A stretch of 48,621 nt of DNA, from contig NZ_JOEZ01000045.1 of NCBI RefSeq assembly GCF_000721175.1, positions 1 through 48,621 on the forward strand. The letters run 5' to 3'. Position numbers and translations under genes: made by a program. The notes below the pieces were generated by a model. The model did not search any database. It was not told the origin of the DNA and saw nothing but the letters and a program-made list of their open reading frames with translations. Shown here piece after piece: positions 7,695-15,117 of the stretch (position 1 is the first letter of the stretch; every line of letters begins with the position of its first letter). This DNA comes from Streptomyces anulatus (GTDB taxonomy: Bacteria; Actinomycetota; Actinomycetes; Streptomycetales; Streptomycetaceae).

Positions 7695-8337
7695 TTGAGT
7701 AGCGAGAAGATCCACCTCATGACCACCCGCGGAGCCGTCGATCTGGACCTCTCGGTCTCGGACGGCACGGTCAACGTCACCGTCGACCCCAAGGCCGTCT
7801 ACGGCCGGATCCGCGTACACACCTGCGACACCGAGGGCCCCGTCGCCGACGCGGTGAACGACACGAAGATCACCGAGCGCGGCAACGAGCTCACCATCTC
7901 CGTCCCGGACGGCGGGATCAGCGGCACCAACGTGGTGCAGGTCAACGGCTCCAGGTACAGCTTCAACAGCGTCGTGAACACCGGGACCATGACCGGCATG
8001 ACGATCAGACCTGGAGACCATCCGCTTCGACGCCCGCAACGGCTCGTTGCAGGCGGGCGGGATGAAGGTCCTGGAGGCGGAGACCCACAACGGCTCGGTC
8101 CTGGTCGACACCGTCGACGAGGAGATGGAGGCATCCACGCACAACGGCTCCATCACCGTCGGCGCCTACAACGGCCGCCGCGGCTCCGCCCGCACCCACA
8201 ACGGCGGCGTAACCATCAGCGCCACCCCGGCCGCCTCCGGCCGCCTCGCCGCCCGCACCCACAACGGCAACATCCAGGTGCGCGGGGCCGGCCACCTGGA
8301 CCTCAAGACGTCCACCCACCACGGCCGGGTCTGGTAG
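7695..8337 (+). pseudogene. DUF4097-type beta-repeat protein, interrupted by a frameshift near 8009
   Basis: TTG 7695 follows AAGGAG by 5 nt. The first 105 codons read as a beta-rich protein (EKIHLMTTRGAVDLDL, VNDTKITERGNELTISVPDG) up to MTGMTI near 8008. From there the convincing sequence continues in the next frame (DLETIRFDARNGSL, then four THNG-type repeats: AETHNGSVLV, ASTHNGSITV, ARTHNGGVTI, ARTHNGNIQV) and ends at TAG 8337. Removing one A near 8009 would restore about 213 codons. The repeats are typical of DUF4097/adhesin-like beta-helix proteins. Unshifted, the frame would run into the next gene as Arg/His-rich nonsense. A sequencing indel cannot be excluded. Confidence 0.7.
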
Positions 8338-8343
8338 CTCCGC

Positions 8344-8388
8344 CCCGGGGCGGCCGCCAGGTCGCCAAACTCAACCGGCCGCCCCGGG
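8344..8388 (+). terminator. 12-bp hairpin with 21-nt loop
   Basis: Arms 8344-8355 and 8377-8388 are perfect complements, starting six bases after the stop at 8337. Confidence 0.6.
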
Positions 8389-8456
8389 CCTCCCAACCCG
8401 CTCCACGTGAAGCAGGGGGCAGACACATCGTCCCTCAACTCCCCCTGGAGCCCAGC

Positions 8457-8702
8457 ATGAGCCCCCGCCCCGACGACCAGGCCCGCACCGAACTGCGCGA
8501 CCTGGTCGCCAAAGCCGCCCAGCACCGCGACGCAGAACACGAGCGCATCGAGGCCGAGTTCTGGCAGGAGATCGACCGCCTGCAGAAGCGGTACCACGGC
8601 GCTCAGCAGGACGTCGCCGACGTCCTGGACGTCAAGCGCAACCAGGTCCTGCGGCAGACCAAGCGCTACCGGCCTGCCGCCCCGGACACCACCAACGACT
8701 GA
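8457..8702 (+). CDS. Small charged helical protein, HTH-like
   Basis: ATG 8457 lies 6 nt after CTGGAG. The 81-residue product is highly charged: RTELRDLVAKAAQHRDAEHE, then a helix pair AQQDVADVLDVKRNQVLRQ that resembles the second and third helices of a helix-turn-helix used by small plasmid regulators (QxxVAxxLxVxRNxVxR). A DNA-binding role is plausible but not shown. It precedes the NUDIX gene by 23 nt and may be co-transcribed. Confidence 0.65.
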   Translation: MSPRPDDQARTELRDLVAKAAQHRDAEHERIEAEFWQEIDRLQKRYHGAQQDVADVLDVKRNQVLRQTKRYRPAAPDTTND

Positions 8703-8725
8703 CAACGACTGACGGAGAAACCCGC

Positions 8726-9502
8726 ATGAGCAAGACCACCGAGACCGTCGGGGCCGTCCCCGCCGCACTGCGTGACTGGTCGGTGAGCTGGCCGCAGTAC
8801 ACGCCGACCGACGCCACCCCCTCCGAGCTGCTGCCCGCGGCTCTGGCCCGCCACGTGCCCGACTGGGCCGAGGCCGCCCCCACCCCGGCCGACGTCCCGG
8901 ACTGGGACCGCCGCCAGGCCAACGCGCTCGTCCCCTACCAGCTGGATGGGCGGGGCCGGCCGCTGAACCCGCACGGGCGCACCGGCCGCACCGGCCGGAA
9001 CCTGGGCCGGTGGGGCGAGAACGCGGCCGCCGACCCGATCGTGGTCGCGGGCACCGGCCGGCAGCGCCAGGTGCTGCTGATCACCCGCGACGACATCCAC
9101 GTGGAAGCCATCCCCGGCGGCATGGTCGATCCCGGCGAGACCGCCCCGGCAGCCCTCATTCGCGAGCTACGGGAGGAGACCGGGATCGACCTCTCCAACC
9201 ACGTGCCGGAGATCCTCGGCCGGCAGCTCGTGGACGACTGGCGCAACACGGATTTCGCCTGGGTCGCCTCCACCAGCGCGCTCTACCAGCTGCCCGCCAC
9301 CGTGACCGCGACCGCCGGAGACGACGCGCTCGACGCGAACTGGTGGCCGTTCGGCAGCCTCACCCAGCTCGACGCCGCGGTCACCGGTGCCGGGCGCACC
9401 CTGTACGACGCGCACCGGCCCCTGCTGCAGCGCGCCTTGGACCACCTTGACCAGGCGGCGGCCACCGCGCCCGCCACCTCGATCGCCGAGCTGGTCGCGT
9501 AG
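8726..9502 (+). CDS. NUDIX hydrolase, NUDT9/ADP-ribose pyrophosphatase-like; ends at a premature-looking TAG
   Basis: 258 residues. The NUDIX box is complete: G132, E138, R146-E147-L148 and E150-E151 followed by TGI. Upstream, NPHGRTGRTG and RWGENAAADPIV match the region that marks NUDT9-type ADP-ribose pyrophosphatases (GRTG...LGRWGPN-A-DPIV), so hydrolysis of ADP-ribose or a related dinucleotide is the best guess. The reading frame stops at TAG 9500-9502, but the same frame stays open and protein-like for 91 more codons (next entry). The catalytic domain is intact, so the truncated form may still be active. Confidence 0.85.
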   Translation: MSKTTETVGAVPAALRDWSVSWPQYTPTDATPSELLPAALARHVPDWAEAAPTPADVPDWDRRQANALVPYQLDGRGRPLNPHGRTGRTGRNLGRWGENAAADPIVVAGTGRQRQVLLITRDDIHVEAIPGGMVDPGETAPAALIRELREETGIDLSNHVPEILGRQLVDDWRNTDFAWVASTSALYQLPATVTATAGDDALDANWWPFGSLTQLDAAVTGAGRTLYDAHRPLLQRALDHLDQAAATAPATSIAELVA

Positions 9503-9778
9503 CACGCCCCGCACCTCGCCCACCTCACCGAGGAGCCCCTCGCCGCGACCGGGTCCGACCTCATCGACCAGCTGCGGGAGGGCGAGGAACGCCTCGTCCG
9601 GGCCGGTATCCAGGGCGGCGACGCGCTGGGCGTTGCCGCCGGGCTGCTGGACCAGGCGCTCGATGTGGAGCTGGACGGAGGTACCCAGCTGGACCAGGAG
9701 GTGTCCGTCGTCCACGCCGCGAGCCTGCTGCGCGGCCTCGCGGACATGACCGCCGAATACCGCCGCACAGCTGCCTGA
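9503..9778 (+). other. In-frame continuation of the NUDIX gene beyond TAG 9500
   Basis: Directly after the TAG the same frame reads HAPHLAHLTEEPLAATG, DLIDQLREGEERLVRAG, LLDQALDVELDGG and ends ASLLRGLADMTAEYRRTAA before TGA 9776-9778. Composition and helix periodicity are those of a real protein domain, and there is no ribosome binding site or plausible start just after the TAG. Changing one base of the TAG (for example to GAG) would give a 349-residue protein. Either a nonsense mutation or a sequencing error; readthrough is a less likely option. Confidence 0.6.
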
Positions 9779-9842
9779 CCCCGGACCCTGAGCGGCGCCC
9801 CCGCCTTCCGGCCGGGGCCGCCCGCCGCACTGGAAGGAACCG

Positions 9843-10331
9843 ATGAACCGCCTGACCCTCGCCGTCGGCACTATTTGCACGCTGATCGGGCCGCCTGGCT
9901 CCGGCAAGTCCACCTTCGCCGCCCAGTGGCCCGACTCCTGGCGCGTATCGCTGGATCTCTACCGCAAGCTCGCCGCCGACACCGAAACCGATCAGTCCGC
10001 GACACCGGTCGCCGTACAGATCCAGGCCCTGCTCCTGGACGCCCGCCTGGCCCGAGGACTGACCACGATCGTCGACTCCACCAACCTCCGCGCACCCGCC
10101 AGGGCCGGGCTGCTGGCCCGCGCAGCCCACTGGCAGCGCCCGACCGTCGCCGTCCTGTTCGACGTACCCCTGGCGACGGTGGAGGCGCAGAACGCGGGAC
10201 GCGACCGGGTCGTGCCCGCCCACGTCGTGCGCGAGTTCCACAGCCTGATGCCCACCGCGGACCAGCTGCACGACGAGGGCTGGGACACGGTCCACCTCTC
10301 CTCTGCCTTCACTACCCGGCCCACCCGATGA
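9843..10331 (+). CDS. Small P-loop kinase-like protein (AAA_33/polynucleotide-kinase type)
   Basis: 162 residues, ATG 9843 after GGAAGGA. Walker A GPPGSGKST at residues 16-24, then VSLDLYRKLAADTETDQSATP, LARGLTTIVDSTNLR (the D-S/A-TN signature), and FDVPLATVEAQNAGRDRVVPAHVV, a lid segment also present in the larger relative at 5626. The core fold is complete at this length, so it is a minimal kinase of the T4 Pnkp/AAA_33 group. Substrate unknown. Its stop overlaps the next ATG (ATGA at 10328). Confidence 0.8.
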   Translation: MNRLTLAVGTICTLIGPPGSGKSTFAAQWPDSWRVSLDLYRKLAADTETDQSATPVAVQIQALLLDARLARGLTTIVDSTNLRAPARAGLLARAAHWQRPTVAVLFDVPLATVEAQNAGRDRVVPAHVVREFHSLMPTADQLHDEGWDTVHLSSAFTTRPTR

Positions 10332-10645
10332 CCGGCACCGGCACACGCGAGGACCCTGTCGTCACCACCCCTGACACCGTGCCGCGCGGGTGCTCCTGGT
10401 TCACCGACCCCGACGGAGCGCTGTGCCTGGCACCGGGCTGCATGGCTCGGATCCAGGACCCCGACGCGCAGTGCCTGTGCGACACCCTTACTGCCCGCCT
10501 CGACCTGCTTACCGAACAGCTGCGGGACCTGGAGGAGCGCCAGAGGTACGCGAACGTCTGGTGGCACGCACTCACCTCCGTCGTACGCGACCACCCCGAC
10601 GGGCGGGCCATCGTCACCGAGACCCGCACCCGCACCGGCCGCTGA
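10328..10645 (+). CDS. Cys-rich N-terminal plus coiled-coil protein
   Basis: Start ATG 10328 overlaps the kinase stop. The 105-residue protein has a Cys-rich head (GCSWFTDPDGALCLAPGC, then CLCDTL) with five or six Cys able to bind zinc, then a helix with heptads (LTARLDLLTEQLRDLEERQR) and a Trp-pair tail (YANVWWHALTSVV). Proteins of this plan follow P-loop genes in other actinobacterial elements, but I cannot name a family. It ends 35 nt before a 14-bp terminator. Confidence 0.65.
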   Translation: MTGTGTREDPVVTTPDTVPRGCSWFTDPDGALCLAPGCMARIQDPDAQCLCDTLTARLDLLTEQLRDLEERQRYANVWWHALTSVVRDHPDGRAIVTETRTRTGR

Positions 10646-10680
10646 CGGCACGAAGACCAGCCGCACCACCACACCAAAAC

Positions 10681-10714
10681 GCTCGGGACCGCCGACGCAA
10701 CGGCGGTCCCGAGC
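10681..10714 (+). terminator. 14-bp hairpin terminator
   Basis: Arms 10681-10694 and 10701-10714 pair perfectly with a 6-nt loop. It ends the kinase transcription unit. Confidence 0.85.
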
Positions 10715-10754
10715 TGACCCCACCCGTGTCTCAGACGAGAGAGGGAACCTCAGT

Positions 10755-11444
10755 ATGAACTCCACCCTGCGCTTACCGGGCCGGATCGGCCCGAACGCCC
10801 TCCTGATTACCACCGCCGCCGTGCCGCTGACTGGCTGGGCCGTCCACGCCCTGACGCTCCACCGGCGCCTGGCCGACGCCCGCCGCGACCTGCTCACCGG
10901 CCTGCCGTGCCGACCGGAGTTCGTCGCCTACGGCGAGCGGCTCCTGCGAACCCGCCGCCGGCACGCCGACGTGAATGTCCTGATGCTGGACGGGGTCGGC
11001 TTCAAGGCCGTCAACGACACCTACGGGCACGCCGCGGGCGACACCGTCATCCAGACCCTGGGCCGACGCCTCGCCCGGTGGAGTTCGACCCGGCAGGCGC
11101 TCGCGGCCCGGATGGGCGGCGACGAATTCGCCGTCTGCGCCGTCATCCCGCCCTCTGCCGCCCTCGCGGAGATCACCGCGCTGCGCGAGCACCTGCGACA
11201 GCCCCTCCAGCACGAAGGGCACACCCTGCGCCTGGACGTCTCGATCGGCATCGCCCGCGCAGCGGACCTGCCCGGCGAGAGCATGAGCCAGATCCTGCGT
11301 GGCGCGGACACCGCCATGTACAGGGTCAAGACGGGCGGAGCTTCGTTCCCGTACTGCGCGACGCGGGACGACGCCTACGCGGAGACGGTCAACGGCCGCC
11401 GCGCCGGCCGCCGTGGGACACACTTTCTGGCGAGTGCCGCGTGA
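10755..11444 (+). CDS. GGDEF-domain protein, membrane-anchored (putative diguanylate cyclase)
   Basis: 229 residues, ATG 10755 after GAGAGGGAA. One hydrophobic N-terminal segment (residues 14-35) is followed by a GGDEF domain: DLLTGLPCR, LMLDGVGFKAVNDTYGH (metal Asp79), AAGD, and an intact signature GGDEF at 121-125, with SIGIARA and GADTAMYRVK near the end. All catalytic elements for cyclic di-GMP synthesis are visible. The RxxD inhibitory site five residues before the signature is absent, so product inhibition may be lost. There is no sensor domain beyond the membrane anchor. The stop overlaps the next GTG. Confidence 0.88.
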   Translation: MNSTLRLPGRIGPNALLITTAAVPLTGWAVHALTLHRRLADARRDLLTGLPCRPEFVAYGERLLRTRRRHADVNVLMLDGVGFKAVNDTYGHAAGDTVIQTLGRRLARWSSTRQALAARMGGDEFAVCAVIPPSAALAEITALREHLRQPLQHEGHTLRLDVSIGIARAADLPGESMSQILRGADTAMYRVKTGGASFPYCATRDDAYAETVNGRRAGRRGTHFLASAA

Positions 11445-11884
11445 GCGCCGCCGGACTCGAGGGCGGCGACTGGATCCGGGGCATCACCATCCGCCAGCCC
11501 TGGGCGACCTGCATCCTGGCGGGCAAGTCCCCGGAGAACAGGCCCAAGCCCTGGAGCTGGCGAGGCTGGGTTCTCCTCCACGCCGGGAAGGCCAAGCCGC
11601 AACCCGCCCTGCTGCGCGACCCGCTGGTCGCCACCGCGATCTGTGGCCGCGAACTCCCCCTCGGTGCGGTCATCGGCCTTGCCCGGCTTGCCGACTGCCA
11701 CCTGGACCAGGGGCCCGCCCGCTGCTCCAGCCCGTGGGCACAGCGCGACGTGCACCACCTGGTCCTGACCGACGTCCACCAGCTGCCGCTGCCCGTGCCC
11801 GCCACAGGCGCCCTCCCGGCCTGGAAGCCGACACAGGACCTCGTGGACCAGGTCCTCCAGCAGCTGCCCGACTTCCGGCCGTGA
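11441..11884 (+). CDS. ASCH-domain protein
   Basis: GTG 11441 overlaps the GGDEF stop. The 147-residue protein begins with GITIRQPWATCILAGKSPENR, then WRGWVLLHAGK and GAVIGLARLADCH; this is the ASCH fold signature (IxxPWAxxIlxGxKxxExR...G.vliha...G). ASCH proteins are PUA-related and bind or modify RNA or nucleosides. Here the usual ENR acid-Asn-Arg is present. It is sandwiched between GGDEF and a small zinc-motif gene in overlapping order. Confidence 0.85.
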   Translation: MSAAGLEGGDWIRGITIRQPWATCILAGKSPENRPKPWSWRGWVLLHAGKAKPQPALLRDPLVATAICGRELPLGAVIGLARLADCHLDQGPARCSSPWAQRDVHHLVLTDVHQLPLPVPATGALPAWKPTQDLVDQVLQQLPDFRP

Positions 11885-12159
11885 CCCGCACCCGAGGCAA
11901 GAAGCCGTCGGTGGAGCCGGGACTGATCCCGTCCCCCGGCGGCCTGCTCGACTGGCGCGACGCCAGCCACTTCGACCGCTGGCAGGACCGCCCCTGCGCC
12001 CTGTGCGACCAGCCCACACCGATGCGCTCCCACGCGGGAGAGCCCGTTCACAAGTGCTGCGCCGAAACGTGGATCGCGGCCAACCCTGTCGAAGCCCGCC
12101 TCGGGCGGTTCGCCTCCGACGTCCAGGCCGGACGCCGCCGCGGCGACGACCACGCCTGA
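11881..12159 (+). CDS. Small zinc-motif protein, downstream partner of the ASCH gene
   Basis: GTG 11881 overlaps the ASCH stop (GTGA). The 92-residue product holds RPCALCDQPTPMRSHAGEPVHKCCAETWI, i.e. CxxC then H and HxCC, a likely zinc site of the type seen in many small phage/plasmid proteins. Basic and acidic patches alternate at the C terminus. Function unknown; overlapping translation ties it to the ASCH protein. Confidence 0.7.
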   Translation: MTRTRGKKPSVEPGLIPSPGGLLDWRDASHFDRWQDRPCALCDQPTPMRSHAGEPVHKCCAETWIAANPVEARLGRFASDVQAGRRRGDDHA

Positions 12160-12211
12160 CCCGCACCGCGCACACCACACCTTGTCTCGCTCCCCTTTGA
12201 GGAGGCTCCTC

Positions 12212-12760
12212 ATGCCCGGCTCCCGTACCGGCACGGCGACGCTCGTCCCGGCCGACACCCGGATCCCCTTCCCCATCTCCGACCAGCCCCTGGCCTGCCG
12301 CACCAAGCCCGCCCTGTTCGCCATCGAGGACGTCAGCACGGCGGACGACCCGCGCGCCCGGGAGAAGGCCACCACCGAGGCCAAGCAGGCCTGCTCCGGC
12401 TGCCCGGTCGTCACCGAGTGCCTCAAGTGGGCGCTCGCCAACCCCGACCTGACGCCGACCGGGGTGTGGGCGGCGAGCACCAAGCGCGACCGCACCCGGC
12501 TCCGCAAGCAGCTCGTCGCCCGGCTCGGTGCCGACTGGCCCGGCGTCGTCGCCGAGCAGGAGCGCCGCCGACGCGAGCGTGAGCGCACGGTGCGCGTCGC
12601 CCCGCCGACCGTCCGGGACCGGGCGTTCGCCCGTCTGGAGCTGGAGCTCGTGCCCACTCGACCCGAGCCCTACAACCCGTGGAAGCAGCCGATCACCCCT
12701 CAGCAGGCGGCAGCCAACCGGCGCGTGCTGGAACTCGCCCTCACCGGCAAGGCGGCCTGA
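12212..12760 (+). CDS. WhiB-family transcriptional regulator
   Basis: ATG 12212 follows GAGGAGG; an upstream in-frame TTG at 12182 is rejected because the ribosome binding site lies between. The 182-residue protein has the four iron-sulfur cluster cysteines C29, C61, C64 and C70 (CX2CX5C) and the GVWAAST turn at 84-90, corresponding to the G[VI]WGG motif, followed by basic KRDRTRLRKQ. A longer than usual C-terminal tail (about 80 residues) contains a basic segment ERRRRERERTVR. WhiB proteins bind a 4Fe-4S cluster and act with the principal sigma factor; target genes here are unknown. Confidence 0.9.
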   Translation: MPGSRTGTATLVPADTRIPFPISDQPLACRTKPALFAIEDVSTADDPRAREKATTEAKQACSGCPVVTECLKWALANPDLTPTGVWAASTKRDRTRLRKQLVARLGADWPGVVAEQERRRRERERTVRVAPPTVRDRAFARLELELVPTRPEPYNPWKQPITPQQAAANRRVLELALTGKAA

Positions 12761-12763
12761 ACG

Positions 12764-13597
12764 GTGTTCACCGACTGGTCCGAAGCCCTCGAAGCCGAGT
12801 CCCTGCCCCTGGACCCCACCTCCGCGCAGCAGCTCGCCGCCGCGGCCCGGGTCACCGCCCGCCACTCCCACGACAAGGACGACCTCGCGTTGCTCCTGGA
12901 CGTCCTCGGGCTGCCCACCGGCCCCGACACCCTCACCGCCCTGCTCCCCCTCATCCCGGAAACCGGAGACGCACCCACCATGACGACCACCCCCGCCGCC
13001 CCGGCCGTGTCCGCGCACGAGGCCATGGCGATCTCCATGCACACCAACGGCGACACCGACCAGGCCATCCGCGAGGCCACCGGCCTCAGCGAGACCGAAC
13101 TCAGCACCCTCATCGCCGACCAGGCCCTCACGCTGCCCCGCACGGCCGCCGCCACCCCGGCCATCGACGTCCCCGTCATCCGGCTGCCCGTCTCCAGCCG
13201 GGTTCAGGAGCTCCTCGACTGGGCCTCCGCCCACCCGGCCGCCGCGCTCCGTAACCGTGCCGTCCGCATCACCGCCGACCTCGCCGAGCTGACCGAGCGC
13301 CGCGACAGCGAGGCAGCCCAGCGCGAGGCCGAGGAGAAGGTCGCCAGGGCCAAGGCCGAACTGGAGCGGGCGCAGGAGGAGCTGCGCACCGTGAAGGCCG
13401 GCACCCGCACCACGACGGCCGCGCCCACGCCGATCCGGGCGGGGTCGGGCAGCGGCCGCACCCGGGAAGAGCTCGCCGCCATCCGGGCCTGGGCGCGGGA
13501 GACCGGCCACCAGGTCGCCGACGCGGGCATGGTGCGCAGGTCCGTCCTGGAGGCGTTCGACGCCGCGCACCAGGCGCCGGCCCGGAAGGCCGGCTGA
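12764..13597 (+). CDS. Lsr2-type C-terminal DNA-binding protein with N-terminal fusion
   Basis: 277 residues from GTG 12764, 3 nt after the whiB stop. Residues 1-72 form one unit (DWSEALEAESLPLDPTSAQQL), then an internal ATG at 12980 preceded by CCGGAG starts a second unit with a predicted helix-turn-helix-like segment (ATGLSETELSTLIADQA), a long charged coiled coil (residues 165-205), and a C-terminal Lsr2-like module (LAAIRAWARETGHQVADAG, SVLEAFDAAH) that in Lsr2 binds AT-rich DNA. The two units may be separate genes in relatives; here they share one frame. A role in silencing or nucleoid structure is inferred. Confidence 0.75.
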   Translation: MFTDWSEALEAESLPLDPTSAQQLAAAARVTARHSHDKDDLALLLDVLGLPTGPDTLTALLPLIPETGDAPTMTTTPAAPAVSAHEAMAISMHTNGDTDQAIREATGLSETELSTLIADQALTLPRTAAATPAIDVPVIRLPVSSRVQELLDWASAHPAAALRNRAVRITADLAELTERRDSEAAQREAEEKVARAKAELERAQEELRTVKAGTRTTTAAPTPIRAGSGSGRTREELAAIRAWARETGHQVADAGMVRRSVLEAFDAAHQAPARKAG

Positions 13598-13600
13598 CCC

Positions 13601-14092
13601 ATGACCACCACCGAACCGCTGGTCCTGGACGGGTTCCTGGACGAGGAGACCGTGCCCGGCGACCTCCACGGATCGACCGCACGGCTCCGCCTCACCGTCT
13701 CCCCCACCGACGAGCGCACCGACGAGATGATCCTGCCCTGCACCGTCACCGACCCGGAGCTGGCCCACGTCGTCATCCACGACCTGGTCCCCGGCGACAA
13801 GCTCCGCGTCACCGGCTACCTCCAGCTCCCCCGCACACCGGACGAGCCGATGTGGCTCGTCATCAGCACGCTCGCCGTACTGGAGACCGCACCGGTGCTG
13901 TCCGACCCGGCCACCGCCACCACGGCCGCGCTGGAGCGGTACGGGCCGTACGTCTGCTGGCTCGACGCCGACACCCCCGACGTGGAGGTGTTCACCGCAA
14001 CCGGCGCCTGGGTCGGCACCGCACCCGAGCCGAACGCGATCAGCGAGCTCCTCGAAGCCTTCGAGCAGCGCCAGGCCACCAACAGCAACTGA
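13601..14092 (+). CDS. Conserved protein with OB-fold-like N-terminal half
   Basis: ATG 13601, three nt after the previous stop. The 163-residue product has beta-rich residues 20-95 including RLRLTVSPTDERTDE, VIHDLVPGDKLRVTGYLQLP, which is reminiscent of OB-fold single-strand-binding modules (GDxLxVxGxL). The C-terminal part is acidic and ends LLEAFEQRQATN. OB-fold is a pattern-level guess only. The gene closes the whiB-lsr2-like unit, which ends in a 10-bp hairpin. Confidence 0.65.
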   Translation: MTTTEPLVLDGFLDEETVPGDLHGSTARLRLTVSPTDERTDEMILPCTVTDPELAHVVIHDLVPGDKLRVTGYLQLPRTPDEPMWLVISTLAVLETAPVLSDPATATTAALERYGPYVCWLDADTPDVEVFTATGAWVGTAPEPNAISELLEAFEQRQATNSN

Positions 14093-14108
14093 CCCGGCCA
14101 CACCCACA

Positions 14109-14139
14109 GGGCGCCGCGACCACGTTCAGCGCGGCGCCC
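14109..14139 (+). terminator. 10-bp hairpin
   Basis: GGGCGCCGCG (14109-14118) pairs with CGCGGCGCCC (14130-14139), loop 11 nt. Confidence 0.65.
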
Positions 14140-14203
14140 CGCTGCCCCGGTCTTCCGGCCGGGCAGCGCTCCTCACCCCATCCCATTTCGACCTGGAGGC
14201 ACC

Positions 14204-14599
14204 GTGACAACCTCTGACCCGAACTGTGTCTTCTGCGCCATCGTCTCCGAGCGGGCGCCCGCCACGATCCTGCGCGAGTGGGACGACGCACTAGCCATCA
14301 AGCCGCGCGGCGGCGTCAACGACGGGCACACCCTCGTCATCCCGCGCACCCACGTCGCGGACGCCATCGAGGACCCGGAGATCACCGCCGACACCGTGCG
14401 CCGCGCCGCCCAGTACGCGGCCGAGACCGGCGCTGACCTGAACCTCATCACCAACGTCGGGCCGGACGCCACGCAGACGGTGTTCCACCTGCACTGGCAC
14501 ATCGTTCCCCGGGCCAAGAAGGACGGCCTGCTACTCCCCTGGACGAAGCCCGCCGCCTGCACCGCCTGTGCCACCACTCGAGCCGGAGGGACCCGATGA
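14204..14599 (+). CDS. HIT-family nucleotide-binding protein
   Basis: GTG 14204 after CTGGAGG. The 131-residue protein has a Cys pair NCVFCAIV at residues 8-11, GVNDGHTLVIPRTH, and the histidine triad HLHWHIVPR (H95, H97, H99). HIT proteins are nucleotide hydrolases or transferases acting on AMP-linked substrates. The C-terminal tail CTACATTRAGG is an added feature. Its TGA overlaps the next ATG (14596), so it is coupled to the deoxyribosyltransferase-like gene. Confidence 0.88.
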   Translation: MTTSDPNCVFCAIVSERAPATILREWDDALAIKPRGGVNDGHTLVIPRTHVADAIEDPEITADTVRRAAQYAAETGADLNLITNVGPDATQTVFHLHWHIVPRAKKDGLLLPWTKPAACTACATTRAGGTR

Positions 14600-15117
14600 G
14601 CGCCGTTCGCCTCGTCATGGCCCGCGAGCCCATCCCCGCCGGCCCCACGGTGTTCCTGGCCGGACCCACCCCCGACAAGAGCACCCCGGCCCCGTCCTGG
14701 CGGCCGGAAGCCACCCGACTCCTGGCCGAGCAGTGGACGGGCCAGACACCGCTGACCGTTCTGAGCCCCGAATCCCGACACGGCGAACGCGCCGACCGGT
14801 ACGAGACCCAGGTCGACTGGGAGACCGCCGCCCGCGCGGAGGCGACGGCGATCCTGTTCTGGATTCCCCGCGACCTGCGCACCCTGCCGGGCATGACCAC
14901 GAACGTGGAATTCGGGCTGGACGCCACGACGGGGCGGGCGATCCTCGGCTGCCCGCCCGACTGCCCCAACCCCGAGCGCAACCGGTACCTGATCTACGTG
15001 GCCCACCGCCACGGCGTCCCGGTGTGCGAGACCCTGACCGACACCGTGGCGGCGGCCCTCGCACTGGTTACAGCAACCACCCCGGTAATCCGCCCCGAGC
15101 AGGAGACCGCCCGATGA
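14596..15117 (+). CDS. Nucleoside 2-deoxyribosyltransferase-like protein
   Basis: 173 residues, coupled by ATGA to the HIT gene and to the following gene. GPTVFLAGPTPDKST, SWRPEATRLLAE, VLSPESRHG, YETQVDWE, ATAILFWIPRDLRTLPGMTTNVEFG are the successive conserved elements of the Nuc_deoxyri_tr2 group; the Glu in TTNVEFG is the expected catalytic acid region. Members transfer or hydrolyse the N-glycosidic bond of nucleosides or nucleotides. In this setting (HIT, NUDIX, kinases nearby) a nucleotide-modifying or salvage role is inferred. Confidence 0.85.
   Translation: MSAVRLVMAREPIPAGPTVFLAGPTPDKSTPAPSWRPEATRLLAEQWTGQTPLTVLSPESRHGERADRYETQVDWETAARAEATAILFWIPRDLRTLPGMTTNVEFGLDATTGRAILGCPPDCPNPERNRYLIYVAHRHGVPVCETLTDTVAAALALVTATTPVIRPEQETAR

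Noticed and set aside
7266..8702. One long plus-strand protein spanning several genes
   Set aside because: Only parts of it (7695-8008 and 8457-8702) look like protein; the middle reads Arg/His/Pro nonsense because the real coding frame shifts near 8009.
11375..14107. A 910-codon open frame on the minus strand
   Set aside because: It lies opposite several well-supported genes (ASCH, WhiB, Lsr2-like) and its translation is Gly/Arg/Val-rich low complexity, as expected for the antisense of GC-rich coding DNA.
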